64,000 bases of DNA from positions 186,001-250,000 of the forward strand of contig CAWDAZ010000002.1 of NCBI GenBank assembly GCA_963800475.1, in the 5' to 3' direction. This document shows positions 49,711 through 58,261 of the stretch, piece by piece. Within the stretch, counting starts at the first letter, position 1. Every line of letters begins with the position of its first letter. Made by a program: the position numbers and the translations under genes. Source of the stretch: Palsa-465 sp963800475. Its GTDB lineage: Bacteria > Actinomycetota > Thermoleophilia > Solirubrobacterales > Solirubrobacteraceae. Below the pieces are notes generated by a model that was given only the letters and a program-made list of their open reading frames with translations, was not told the DNA's origin and ran no database searches.

Positions 49711-52302
49711 ATGGCAACCACCGCCATCGAGCCGTCGCCCGCGGGTGGCGGCGAATGGAGCGCCCGGCTGGATGGTTACGTCGCGCGTGCGCGCAAGGCC
49801 GCGGTCGCGCTGCGCGCGCTCGATCAGGCGGCCGTCGACCGGATCGTGTGGGCGATGACCGTCGCGGGGCTCGAGAACGCGGTCGAGCTCGCCGAGCTGG
49901 CGATGGACGAGACCCACTTCGGGGTGCTTGAGGACAAGGTGCTGAAGAATTACATCGCCACCGAGTTCCTTTACGACTATCTGAAGGACAAGCGCTCGGT
50001 GGGCGTGATCGACGAGGACCGCGAGCGTGCAATCCAGTACATCGCCGAGCCGATCGGGGTCGTGCTCGCGCTCCTGCCGATCACCAACCCCACGTCCACC
50101 GCGTTGTTTAAGTCGATCGTGTGCGCGAAGACGCGCAACGCGCTGATCATGCGGCCGTCGGCGCGCGCTGCGCGCTGCGCGACGCGGGCCGCGGAGCTGC
50201 TCCAGGAGGCTGGAGAGGCCGCCGGGCTGCCGCCTCACGCGCTCCAGGTGATCCCGGATCCCACGCTTGACGTCTCGCAGTACCTGTTCCACCACCCGGG
50301 CGTCGACTTCATCTGGACGACCGGCGGCCCGAAGGCGGTCGCGGCCGCAAACGCCGCGGGCAAGCCGTGCCTGAGCGTCGGCTCCGGGAACGCGCCGGTG
50401 TACGTGCATCGCAGCGCGGACATCCGGATGGCGGTCGTCGACATCCTGATCTCGAAGACGTTCGACTCGTCGGTCATCTGCCCGGCCGAGCAGACGTGCG
50501 TGATCGACGAGTCGGTGTACGACGAAATGATCGAGGAGTTCAAGCGGATGGGCGCACGCGTGCTCGACGCGGAGCAGACCGCGGCGCTGGCGGCCCGGTC
50601 GTTCAGCGACGACGGCAGCGTCGAGATGGAGGTGCTCGGGCAGTCATGCATCAGCCTGGGCGCGCTCGCCGGGTTCGAGGCGGCCGAGGGCGACAAGGTG
50701 CTGCTCGCGCCGCTTCCGACCGAGCTCGACGAGCTCGCCGCGCATCCCTTCATCGCCGAGAAGCTGATGCCGGTCCTAGGCGTGGTCCGCTCGCCGTCGG
50801 TCGAACACGGGATCGCGGCGTGCGAGCTGGTCACCGAGCACGGCGGCCTCGGTCACACCTCGGCCGTGTACGCGACCGACGAGGACGTGATCAGGCGGTT
50901 CTCGCTCGCGATCCGGACCGGGCGGATCCTCGTCAACGCGCCCACCGCGGTCGGAGCGCTCGGCGGCGTGTACAACTCGATGACCCCGACCTTCTCGCTC
51001 GGCTGCGGGACGTGGGGCGGCTCCAACACGACCGACAACGTCAACTACCGGAACCTGCTGAACGTCAAGGCGGTCTCACGCCGGCAGACCCCGCCGCAGT
51101 GGTTCCGGGTGCCGTCGGATACGTACTTCAACCCGGGCGCGCTCGCCAACCTGTCCGAGCTCGACGTCTCGCAGCCGGTGATCGTCACCGACGCCCTCAG
51201 CGAGGCGCGCGGCGTCGCCGAGCAGGTGCGCCGCTATCTCAACACCGACGCCGTCCACGTGTTCTCGGACATCCAGCCGGAGCCGACCGAGGCGCAGATC
51301 CGTGCAGGGGTGCGTGAGCTCGAGCGGGTCGAGGCGGACACGATCATCGCGGTCGGCGGCGGCTCGGTGATGGATGCCGCCAAGGCGATGCGCCTGTTCC
51401 ACGAGAGCCCGCAGCTCAGCATCCGGGAGCTCTCGCTCCCCTTCCTCGACGCGCGCAAGCGGATCGCGGCCTTCCCGCAGGTCGAGCACGCGCTCAGGCT
51501 GATCGCGATCCCGACCACCGCCGGGACCGGCTCCGAGGTCTCGCCGGCCGCGGTGGTGACCGTCGGCGACCGCAAGGTGACGCTCGTCGACTACTCGCTC
51601 GTCCCCGACATGGCGATTGTCGATCCGCTGCTGACGCTGACGATGCCGAAGGCCGTGACGGCCGACACCGGGATCGACGCCCTGACGCACGCGCTCGAGG
51701 CCGGGGTGTCGATCTTCGCGTCGCCGTACACCGACGCGTTCTGCATGCAGGCGGTCAACCTGATCCTCGAGGCGCTTCCGAAGGCCTATCAGGACGGCTC
51801 CGATCTGGAGGCGCGCACCGCGATGGCGAACGCGGCAACGATCGCCGGCCTCGCATTCTCGAACGCGTTCGTCGGACTCAACCACGCGCTCGCCCACGCC
51901 GTCGGCGCGCGCTTCGGCATCGCCCACGGCCGCGCGAACGCGATCTTCCTCCCGCACGTGCTCCGTTACAACGCCTCGCTGCCGACCAAGTTCATGCCGG
52001 CCCCGGGCTACTCCACGTATGTCGCGCCCGACAAGTACGCGCAGATCGCCTGGATCCTCGGGCTCGGTGGCCACAGCGACGACGACCGCCGCGAACGGCT
52101 GTTCACCCGCGTCGAGCAGCTGCTCGACGAGGTGGAGGAGCCACGTTCGCTGGCGCAGGCAGGAATCGCGCGCGACGAGTTCGAGGCCGCACTACCGGAC
52201 CTCGCCAGGGCTGCCTTCAGCGACCCGAGCATCCGCACAAATCCGCGGATCCCGCTGGTGTCCGAGATCATCGAGCTCCTGCGGGCCGGGTTCGGCGAAT
52301 GA
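49711..52302 (+). CDS. adhE: bifunctional acetaldehyde-CoA/alcohol dehydrogenase
   Basis: 863 residues, normal AdhE length. N-terminal ALDH domain (about 20-440): LLPITNPTSTALFKSIVCAK, DFIWTTGGPKAV, catalytic Cys at about 256 in SSVICPAEQTCVID, and LVNAPTAVGALGGVYNSMTP. C-terminal iron-dependent ADH domain (about 455-863): VGGGSVMDAAKAMRLFHESP, IPTTAGTGSEVSPAAVVTVG, and the metal ligands in GLNHALAHAVGARFGIAHGR. It reduces acetyl-CoA to ethanol with 2 NADH, regenerating NAD+ without oxygen. Followed with an ATGA overlap by a GyrI-like gene. Confidence 0.97.
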   Translation: MATTAIEPSPAGGGEWSARLDGYVARARKAAVALRALDQAAVDRIVWAMTVAGLENAVELAELAMDETHFGVLEDKVLKNYIATEFLYDYLKDKRSVGVIDEDRERAIQYIAEPIGVVLALLPITNPTSTALFKSIVCAKTRNALIMRPSARAARCATRAAELLQEAGEAAGLPPHALQVIPDPTLDVSQYLFHHPGVDFIWTTGGPKAVAAANAAGKPCLSVGSGNAPVYVHRSADIRMAVVDILISKTFDSSVICPAEQTCVIDESVYDEMIEEFKRMGARVLDAEQTAALAARSFSDDGSVEMEVLGQSCISLGALAGFEAAEGDKVLLAPLPTELDELAAHPFIAEKLMPVLGVVRSPSVEHGIAACELVTEHGGLGHTSAVYATDEDVIRRFSLAIRTGRILVNAPTAVGALGGVYNSMTPTFSLGCGTWGGSNTTDNVNYRNLLNVKAVSRRQTPPQWFRVPSDTYFNPGALANLSELDVSQPVIVTDALSEARGVAEQVRRYLNTDAVHVFSDIQPEPTEAQIRAGVRELERVEADTIIAVGGGSVMDAAKAMRLFHESPQLSIRELSLPFLDARKRIAAFPQVEHALRLIAIPTTAGTGSEVSPAAVVTVGDRKVTLVDYSLVPDMAIVDPLLTLTMPKAVTADTGIDALTHALEAGVSIFASPYTDAFCMQAVNLILEALPKAYQDGSDLEARTAMANAATIAGLAFSNAFVGLNHALAHAVGARFGIAHGRANAIFLPHVLRYNASLPTKFMPAPGYSTYVAPDKYAQIAWILGLGGHSDDDRRERLFTRVEQLLDEVEEPRSLAQAGIARDEFEAALPDLARAAFSDPSIRTNPRIPLVSEIIELLRAGFGE

Positions 52303-52916
52303 GCGCGACGAAGGTCGACTACCGGCGCGAGCTGGGCCCGTTCTACAAGGCGGGCAGGAATCCGGAGCTGGTGGACGTGCCCGAGCTGTCCTTCCTGATG
52401 GTCGACGGCCGGGGTGACCCGAACACGGCCGTCGCCTACCGGGAGGCGATCGAGGCGCTCTACTCCATCACTTATCGGCTCAAGTTCACGCTCAAGCGCG
52501 CGCCGGCGGGCCTCGACTATGCGGTGATGCCACTCGAGGGACTGTGGTGGTCGCAAGCGGAGGAGAGCTTCGCGAGCGGACGCAAGTCGGACTGGCGCTG
52601 GACGGCGATGATCCTTCAACCGGACGAGGTCACCGGCGAGATGGTCAATGACGCGATCCAGCTCGCCGAGCGCAAGCGCCCGCTGCCGGCAGCGCGAAAG
52701 CTGCGACTCGAGCGCTTCCGCGAGGGCCGTGCGGCGCAGGTCATGCACGTGGGTCCATACAGCGCGGAGGCGCCGACGATCGCCAAGCTGCACGAGTTCA
52801 TCGCCGACCAGGGCCTGTCACTGACGGGCAAGCATCACGAGATCTACCTCGGCGACCCGCGGCGTGCCGCTCCCGAGAAGCTCCGCACGATCGTCCGCCA
52901 GCCGGTCGCCGGCTGA
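52299..52916 (+). CDS. GyrI-like small-molecule-binding domain protein
   Basis: 205 residues, coupled to adhE by ATGA. VDYRRELGPFYKAGRNPELV, PELSFLMVDGRGDPNTAVAY, a Trp-rich middle (PLEGLWWSQAEE), then AAQVMHVGPYSAEAPTIAKL and GKHHEIYLGDPRRAAPEKL fit the GyrI-like family (SOUL-type fold binding hydrophobic ligands), including the C-terminal DP.R..PEKLRT ending. The reason for coupling to AdhE is unknown; aldehyde or drug binding is possible. Confidence 0.85.
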   Translation: MSATKVDYRRELGPFYKAGRNPELVDVPELSFLMVDGRGDPNTAVAYREAIEALYSITYRLKFTLKRAPAGLDYAVMPLEGLWWSQAEESFASGRKSDWRWTAMILQPDEVTGEMVNDAIQLAERKRPLPAARKLRLERFREGRAAQVMHVGPYSAEAPTIAKLHEFIADQGLSLTGKHHEIYLGDPRRAAPEKLRTIVRQPVAG

Positions 52917-52970
52917 ACGTCACAAGCCCCCGCTGGGACGGCGGGCGACCAGCGCCTACGCCACCGGGCC

Positions 52971-54005
52971 CTACGCCGCCTGCGCGACCGGCGCCGCGAC
53001 CCGCGCCGCGAGCTCGACGAGCCGGCTCGAGTAGCCCCACTCGTTGTCGTACCACGCCAGTACCTTGACCTGGGTGTCATCGACGACGGTGGTCAGCGAG
53101 GCGTCGAAGATCGACGAGTAGGTGGACCCGACGATGTCCGAGGAGACGATCGGGTCCTCGGTGTAGGCGAGGATCCCGGTCAGCGGCCCCCGGTCAGCTC
53201 GGGCCGCGAAGGCGCCATTGACCTCCTCCTTGCTCGTCGGGCGCTCCGCCTCGATCGTCAGGTCGACGAGCGAGCCAGTCGGCGTCGGCACTCTGACTGC
53301 GAACCCGTTCAGCCGCCCGTCGAGCTCCGGGATCACCAGGCCCAGTGCCTTCGCGGCGCCGGTCGACGTCGGCACGATGTTGATCGCCGCCGCGCGGGCG
53401 CGCCGGAGGTCCGCGTGCGGGCCGTCGAGCAGCTGCTGATCCGCCGTGTACGCGTGCACCGTCGTCATCAGACCGTGCTTGATCCCGACGGCCTCGTGGA
53501 GGACCTTGGCGACCGGCGCCAGGCAGTTGGTCGTGCAGGAGGCGTTCGAGATCACGTGGTGACGCTTGGGGTCGTAGGCCTCCTCGAAGTTGACGCCCAG
53601 CACGACCGTCGCATCCGGCGGCTCCGATCCCTTTGCCGGCGCCGAGATGATCACCTTGCTCGCGCCGGCGTCGAGATGCTGCGCGGCGCGCTCGCGGGTG
53701 CGCAGCTTGCCGGTTGACTCGATCACCACGTCCACCCCGAGCTGCTCCCACGGGAGCGCCTTCGGATCGGTCTCTGCGTACGCGTGCACGAGGTGCCCAT
53801 CGACCTCGAAACCGCTCTCGTTCAGCTCCACCATCCCTGGGAATCGGCCGAACACCGAGTCGTAGGTGAGCAGATGGGCGAGCGTCCTGGCATCGACCAG
53901 GTCGTTGACCGCGACGACCTCGACGCCGCTGTCGTGTTCGTGCGCGGACCGCAGGAAGCAGCGTCCCACGCGGCCGAATCCGTTGATCGCAACTCGTGCT
54001 GGCAT
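52971..54005 (-). CDS. gap: glyceraldehyde-3-phosphate dehydrogenase
   Basis: 344 residues from ATG 54005. NAD-binding RVAINGFGRVGRCFLRSA, catalytic Cys in SNASCTTNCLAP (about 156), His in TTVHAYTADQQLLDGPHADL, substrate loop RRARAAAINIVPTSTGAAKA, C-terminal KVLAWYDNEWGYSSRLVEL. Glycolytic enzyme. It stands 7 nt after a WS/DGAT gene instead of with pgk/tpi, an unusual arrangement for a housekeeping gap and consistent with a stress-specific copy. Confidence 0.96.
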   Translation of the reverse strand: MPARVAINGFGRVGRCFLRSAHEHDSGVEVVAVNDLVDARTLAHLLTYDSVFGRFPGMVELNESGFEVDGHLVHAYAETDPKALPWEQLGVDVVIESTGKLRTRERAAQHLDAGASKVIISAPAKGSEPPDATVVLGVNFEEAYDPKRHHVISNASCTTNCLAPVAKVLHEAVGIKHGLMTTVHAYTADQQLLDGPHADLRRARAAAINIVPTSTGAAKALGLVIPELDGRLNGFAVRVPTPTGSLVDLTIEAERPTSKEEVNGAFAARADRGPLTGILAYTEDPIVSSDIVGSTYSSIFDASLTTVVDDTQVKVLAWYDNEWGYSSRLVELAARVAAPVAQAA

Positions 54006-54012
54006 CAGATCC

Positions 54013-55437
54013 TCATTTCGCGGTGCTGGTTGTGGCCGACCGGACGAGCCCGAGCAGCTCCTCGATGCCCTGGGAGATCCCAAGGGCGAGCGTGCCCAGG
54101 TCGGGCGTCGACTCGCGGTCGGCGCTGATCCCGAACGTGACGGCCCCGTCGTAGGAGAACACGGCCACGCCGACCGCGTGGTCGGCCGCGAGCGGGACGA
54201 ACGGCTGCACCTCGCGCAACCGTCCCCCGAACGCGAACAGCGGCAGCTGGGGTCCGGGAACGTTGGTGATCGTCACGTTGAAGAGCCGGGTCGCGTAGCT
54301 GGAGCGAGCGAGCGTGGCGTGCAGCACCGGAGGCGCGAGGCCCGCGAGGCCGATGAACGTGTCCGCGCCCGCGGCTGCGTCCGAGGCCTTGATCCGCCGG
54401 GTCGTCTCGGCGATCCGCTCGAACCTGAGGATTCCCATCGGCTCGGCAACCGGGAGCTCGACGAACAGCGAGCTGACCTTGTTGCCCAGCGCCAGGTGCT
54501 CGGAGGCCACTCGAAGGTTCATCGGCACCATCGCGCGCAGGCCCCGAGCCGGGAGCTGTTCGCCGCGGGCGAGCAGTAGCGCCCGCAGCCCGGTCGTGCA
54601 CGCGGCGAGCGCCGCGTCGTTGACCGAGCCGCCGAGCGTGTGCGCGATCGACTTCAGCTCGACGAGCGAACACCTGATCACGGCGAACTCGCGCGAGCGC
54701 CCGATCGGCACGTTGAGGGACGTGCGCGGTGCGCCGACGATCTCGTCGCGGACGAGCAGCTGGGCCAGCCCGCGGGAGCGCTCGAACGCCTCGCCTGGAT
54801 GCAGAGCGACGTGAACCCCGGCGCGCGCCGCGTGCGCCCCGGCGGAGCTCGCCTGCACGAGCGCGTCCGGCGCGTTGGCCAGCAGCGGGTCCCAGCGGTG
54901 GTGCGGCTCGTCGCTCGGCGGCGGGTCTGGAGCGGAAGGCCACGGGTGTGGCTCAGCGTCGAGCAGCACCGCGAGCACGTCTACGGAGCCGACGCCGTCG
55001 ACCAGGCAGTGGTGCGTCTTCTGCACAAGCGCCCAGCGCCCATGCTCGAGCCCGTCCACCAGCACCAGCTCCCACAGCGGTCGTGATCGGCCCAGGGGCG
55101 TCGAGAACAGCTCGCCGACCAGCTCGCACAGCTGCGCGTCGGCGCCCGGCGCCGGTAGCGACGCGCGCCGCACGTGGTCGGCGATGTCGAATGCCTCGTG
55201 CTCTACCCAGTGCGGCCACGCCAGGCCCCCGACGCGCTCGCTCGACAGCCGCCGGAAATACCGTGGAAGCCGTGTGAGCCGGCGCTCCGTCTCCGCGCGC
55301 ACGGTGTCGAGATCCGGGACCCGGCCGTCGGGCGGGGGATCGAACACCATCGCGCCGCCGATGCTCATCAGCGCGCCGGGGTCGAGCTGCTCGAGCTCGA
55401 GGAACGTGGCGTCGAGGGCTGTGAGCGTGTCCGCCAT
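54013..55437 (-). CDS. wax ester synthase/diacylglycerol acyltransferase (WS/DGAT)
   Basis: 474 residues; ATG 3 nt after the upstream stop. Start LTALDATFLELEQLDPGALM, catalytic THHCLVDGVGSV at about 141, NDAALAACTTGLRALLLARG, RAMVPMNLRVASEHLALGNK, TITNVPGPQLPLFAFGGRLR and GVAVFSYDGAVTFGISADRE. Paralogue of the protein at 30512. Makes storage lipids from acyl-CoA. Operon: acyl-CoA synthetase/GNAT fusion, WS/DGAT, GAPDH. Confidence 0.93.
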   Translation of the reverse strand: MADTLTALDATFLELEQLDPGALMSIGGAMVFDPPPDGRVPDLDTVRAETERRLTRLPRYFRRLSSERVGGLAWPHWVEHEAFDIADHVRRASLPAPGADAQLCELVGELFSTPLGRSRPLWELVLVDGLEHGRWALVQKTHHCLVDGVGSVDVLAVLLDAEPHPWPSAPDPPPSDEPHHRWDPLLANAPDALVQASSAGAHAARAGVHVALHPGEAFERSRGLAQLLVRDEIVGAPRTSLNVPIGRSREFAVIRCSLVELKSIAHTLGGSVNDAALAACTTGLRALLLARGEQLPARGLRAMVPMNLRVASEHLALGNKVSSLFVELPVAEPMGILRFERIAETTRRIKASDAAAGADTFIGLAGLAPPVLHATLARSSYATRLFNVTITNVPGPQLPLFAFGGRLREVQPFVPLAADHAVGVAVFSYDGAVTFGISADRESTPDLGTLALGISQGIEELLGLVRSATTSTAK

Positions 55438-55440
55438 CGG

Positions 55441-58188
55441 TCAGGCTCGCAGCGACGGCATCGGCGGCTCGGGTGGCGCCGTCTCGATTCGCACCCGTGC
55501 GTCGAGGACGATCGCCGCGTCGGGGGTGGCCACGACAGGATTGAGGTCGAGCTCGGCGATCTCGCTGTGAGCCTCGACGAGCGCGCTGACTCGGAGCAGG
55601 ATGTCCGCGACCGCGTCAAGGTCGCACTTCGGCGCTCCCCGATACCCGTCGAGCAGGGGAAACGTTCGCAGCGAGCGGACCATCTCGTTCGCGTCCTCCT
55701 CGCCCACCGGGGTGATCCGCACCGCGACGTCCTTGATCAGCTCTGCCGTCGTCCCCCCCGCCCCGCACGCGAGTACGGGCCCGAAGCTGCGGTCGTTGAC
55801 GACCCCGACGATCAACTCGACCCCGTCGCGGGCCATCGGCTGCAGGACCAGCCCCTCGAGCCGATGACCGGCGCGGGTTACCGCGGCCTCGATCCCGGCG
55901 GCCGCGTCGCCGACCGCCTCGGCTCCCTCGCGGCCCAGGCGCACTCCGCCCGCGTCGGTCTTGTGCACCAGTCCCGATGCGATCGCCTTCAGTGCCACGG
56001 GTCCGCCGAGCTCGGCGGCGGCGGCGATCGCACCCGCCGCGTCGGGGACGATCCGCGTTGGAACCAGCGGAATCCCGTAGCACTCGAGCAATTCGATGAC
56101 GGCGCCGGGAGACAGCCACTCCGATCCGTCGGCCAGCTCGCGGCTGATCACCGCGGCCGCCTGCTCAGGACGCGCTCCCGAGGGCGTGGTCGGGGTCCGC
56201 TCGGGCGCGGCGCGCCACCGGCCGTAGGCCGACGCGAGCGCGACCGCGCGGGCTGCCGCCTCGGGATATTCGTACCCCGGCACCTTGGCCACGCTCGAGC
56301 CGAGCTCCGGCGGCGCTCCTTCGCTTGACATGAACACCGCTGCGAGCGGGACTCCGCGCTGTTCCTCGGCCACCTCGCGCAGCGCGACCGCCACGTCGGC
56401 CGCCTCCGTCACCAGCGGTGGGACGAAGATCGCGAGGATCGCGTCGCACGCGTCGGCCTCGATCAGCGCTCGGATCGTGCGGCCGTAGTCCTCGGCGGAC
56501 GCGGTCGCGAGCATGTCGATCGGGTTCGAGGCCGAGGCGGCCGCGGGCAGGAATTCAGACAGCGTGGAGCGGAGCTCGGCGGGCAGCTCGGGCACCCTCA
56601 CGCTGAGGGCCTCGCACGCGTCGGCGCACATGATCCCCGGGCCGCCCGCGTTGGTGACGATCGCGACTCTGTCTCCGCCCGGAATCGGCTGGGCGGTCAA
56701 CAGCGAGGCCACGCCGAACAGCTCGCTGAGCGTGTCGGTCCGGATCACGCCGGCCTGCCTGAACAGGGCATCGACGGTGACGTCCGACGCCGACAGCAGC
56801 GCGCCGGTGTGGGAGGAGGTGGCCCGGGCGCCGGCCGCGGAGCGGCCGCTCTTGACGGCGAGCAGCGGCTTGTTGCGGGCAAACCGCGGGGCGATCCGTC
56901 CGAACTTCCGGGCGTTCCCGAACGACTCCAGGTACAGGAGCGCGATGTCTGTTCCCGGGTCCTGTTCCCAGTACTGGAGGAAGTCGTTGCCGGACAGGTC
57001 AGCCTTGTTGCCGACCGAGACGAACGACGAGAGGCCGACGCCCAGCCGCCCCGCGGCTTCGATGATCGCGATCCCGAGGCCTCCGCTCTGGGACATGAAG
57101 CCGACGCGGCCCGGCGTCGCCGGGGTCGGGGCGAATGTCGCGTTCAGCCGTACTCCGGGAGCGGTGTTGAGCACGCCCAGGCAATTGGGCCCGACGAGCC
57201 GCATCCCCGCAGCCCGGCACACGTCCACAAGCTCGCGCTGGCGCGCCGCGCCCTCCTCGCTCGCCTCGGCGAACCCTGCCGAGATCACGAGCAGCGCGTG
57301 CACCCCGGCGGCGGCGCACTCACGGGCGACGTCCACGACCGCTCCGGCCGGGACGACGACCACCGCCAGCTCGACGGCGCCGGGGATATCGGTCACCGAC
57401 CTGTATGCGGGCAGCGACTGCACGATGTCGGCGTGCGCGTTGACGGCGTAGAGCGCGCCTTCGTATTCGCCCGCGAGCAGGTTGTTGAGGACCTCGCCGC
57501 CGACCGTTCCGCGGTGCCGCGAGGCGCCGATCACCGCGACCGAACGAGGCTCGAGGAAGCTTCGCACGGCAGCGATCGCCGCAATTCGTTCGCGCTCCTC
57601 AAAACGTGCGATCGCCGCTTCGGATAGGGAGGTCGGAAGCTCGATCGCAATTGCGTCGGGGCTCGAGTGCATGTCGACCGGAAAGCCGCTCTCGCGGAAC
57701 ACCTCGATCATGCGGTGGTTGGCCGGGAGCACCTCGGCGGTGAACGTCGAGATCCCGTGGCGGTGGGCTACCTCGGCTAGGTGCGCGAGCAGGATCGTCG
57801 AGATTCCCCTGCCCTGCCACGCGTCGGCGACCATGAACGCCACCTCCGCGGATTTGCCCTCTTGACGGACGTACGCCGCGTGGGCGACCACGGAGCACGG
57901 GGTGCCGCTCTCGGCAACCAGCGCGAACCGATCGGAATAGTCGACGTCGACCGACCAGTCCGTCACCCAGTTGAGATTCGGCGTTCCGAAGAAGCGGAAC
58001 CCGATCGACTCCGGGGACAGCCCTTCCAGGAACGTCCTGATCGCGGGGGCGTCGTCCACGCGAACCGGGCGGACGCGGACGGTCGAGCCGTCGCGCAGGA
58101 CGACGTCGGCTTCGCGATCGCGCGGATAAGCCTCGGCGGTGTTAGATCCCACACTGGCGAGTTTCCGCGCCGGGCGACCAGTGGGCAT
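55441..58188 (-). CDS. GNAT domain fused to ADP-forming acyl-CoA synthetase (Pat-like)
   Basis: 915 residues. N-terminal GNAT about 28-190 (VVLRDGSTVRVRPVRVDDAP, VADAWQGRGISTILLAHLAE). Then CoA-binding domain from about 212 (PRSVAVIGASRHRGTVGGEV), ligase domain (RVGFMSQSGGLGIAIIEAAG, SVGNKADLSGNDFLQYWEQD) with the phospho-His in SSHTGALLSASD at about 458, and a C-terminal ATP-grasp part (GPVALKAIASGLVHKTDAGG, ELIVGVVNDRSFGPVLACGA). This is the protein-lysine acetyltransferase (Pat) architecture with the GNAT domain first, the order I recall from Streptomyces-type PatA. Because the His and ATP-grasp motifs are intact, real acetyl-CoA/ATP interconversion is also possible. Divergent from ppsA, 73 bp apart. 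Confidence 0.92.
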   Translation of the reverse strand: MPTGRPARKLASVGSNTAEAYPRDREADVVLRDGSTVRVRPVRVDDAPAIRTFLEGLSPESIGFRFFGTPNLNWVTDWSVDVDYSDRFALVAESGTPCSVVAHAAYVRQEGKSAEVAFMVADAWQGRGISTILLAHLAEVAHRHGISTFTAEVLPANHRMIEVFRESGFPVDMHSSPDAIAIELPTSLSEAAIARFEERERIAAIAAVRSFLEPRSVAVIGASRHRGTVGGEVLNNLLAGEYEGALYAVNAHADIVQSLPAYRSVTDIPGAVELAVVVVPAGAVVDVARECAAAGVHALLVISAGFAEASEEGAARQRELVDVCRAAGMRLVGPNCLGVLNTAPGVRLNATFAPTPATPGRVGFMSQSGGLGIAIIEAAGRLGVGLSSFVSVGNKADLSGNDFLQYWEQDPGTDIALLYLESFGNARKFGRIAPRFARNKPLLAVKSGRSAAGARATSSHTGALLSASDVTVDALFRQAGVIRTDTLSELFGVASLLTAQPIPGGDRVAIVTNAGGPGIMCADACEALSVRVPELPAELRSTLSEFLPAAASASNPIDMLATASAEDYGRTIRALIEADACDAILAIFVPPLVTEAADVAVALREVAEEQRGVPLAAVFMSSEGAPPELGSSVAKVPGYEYPEAAARAVALASAYGRWRAAPERTPTTPSGARPEQAAAVISRELADGSEWLSPGAVIELLECYGIPLVPTRIVPDAAGAIAAAAELGGPVALKAIASGLVHKTDAGGVRLGREGAEAVGDAAAGIEAAVTRAGHRLEGLVLQPMARDGVELIVGVVNDRSFGPVLACGAGGTTAELIKDVAVRITPVGEEDANEMVRSLRTFPLLDGYRGAPKCDLDAVADILLRVSALVEAHSEIAELDLNPVVATPDAAIVLDARVRIETAPPEPPMPSLRA

Positions 58189-58207
58189 CCGCAGCTTCTA
58201 CGGACGG
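58186..58207 (-). promoter_or_regulatory. degenerate shared element (inverted) before ppsA
   Basis: Minus-strand CGTCCGTAGAAGCTGCGGAT: the CGT.CGTAG half fits, the CCCGC half does not. Orientation and position relative to ppsA (centre about 64 nt before the ATG) match the adhE copy. CGTAGCTT stands right before the ppsA ATG, with TAGCTT as a -10-like hexamer 6 nt away and no Shine-Dalgarno. Confidence 0.35.
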
Positions 58208-58261
58208 CGACGGGCGGCCAGCCCGGATTTGCGCGGCGAGCAGGACACGTAGCTTGGGCCC

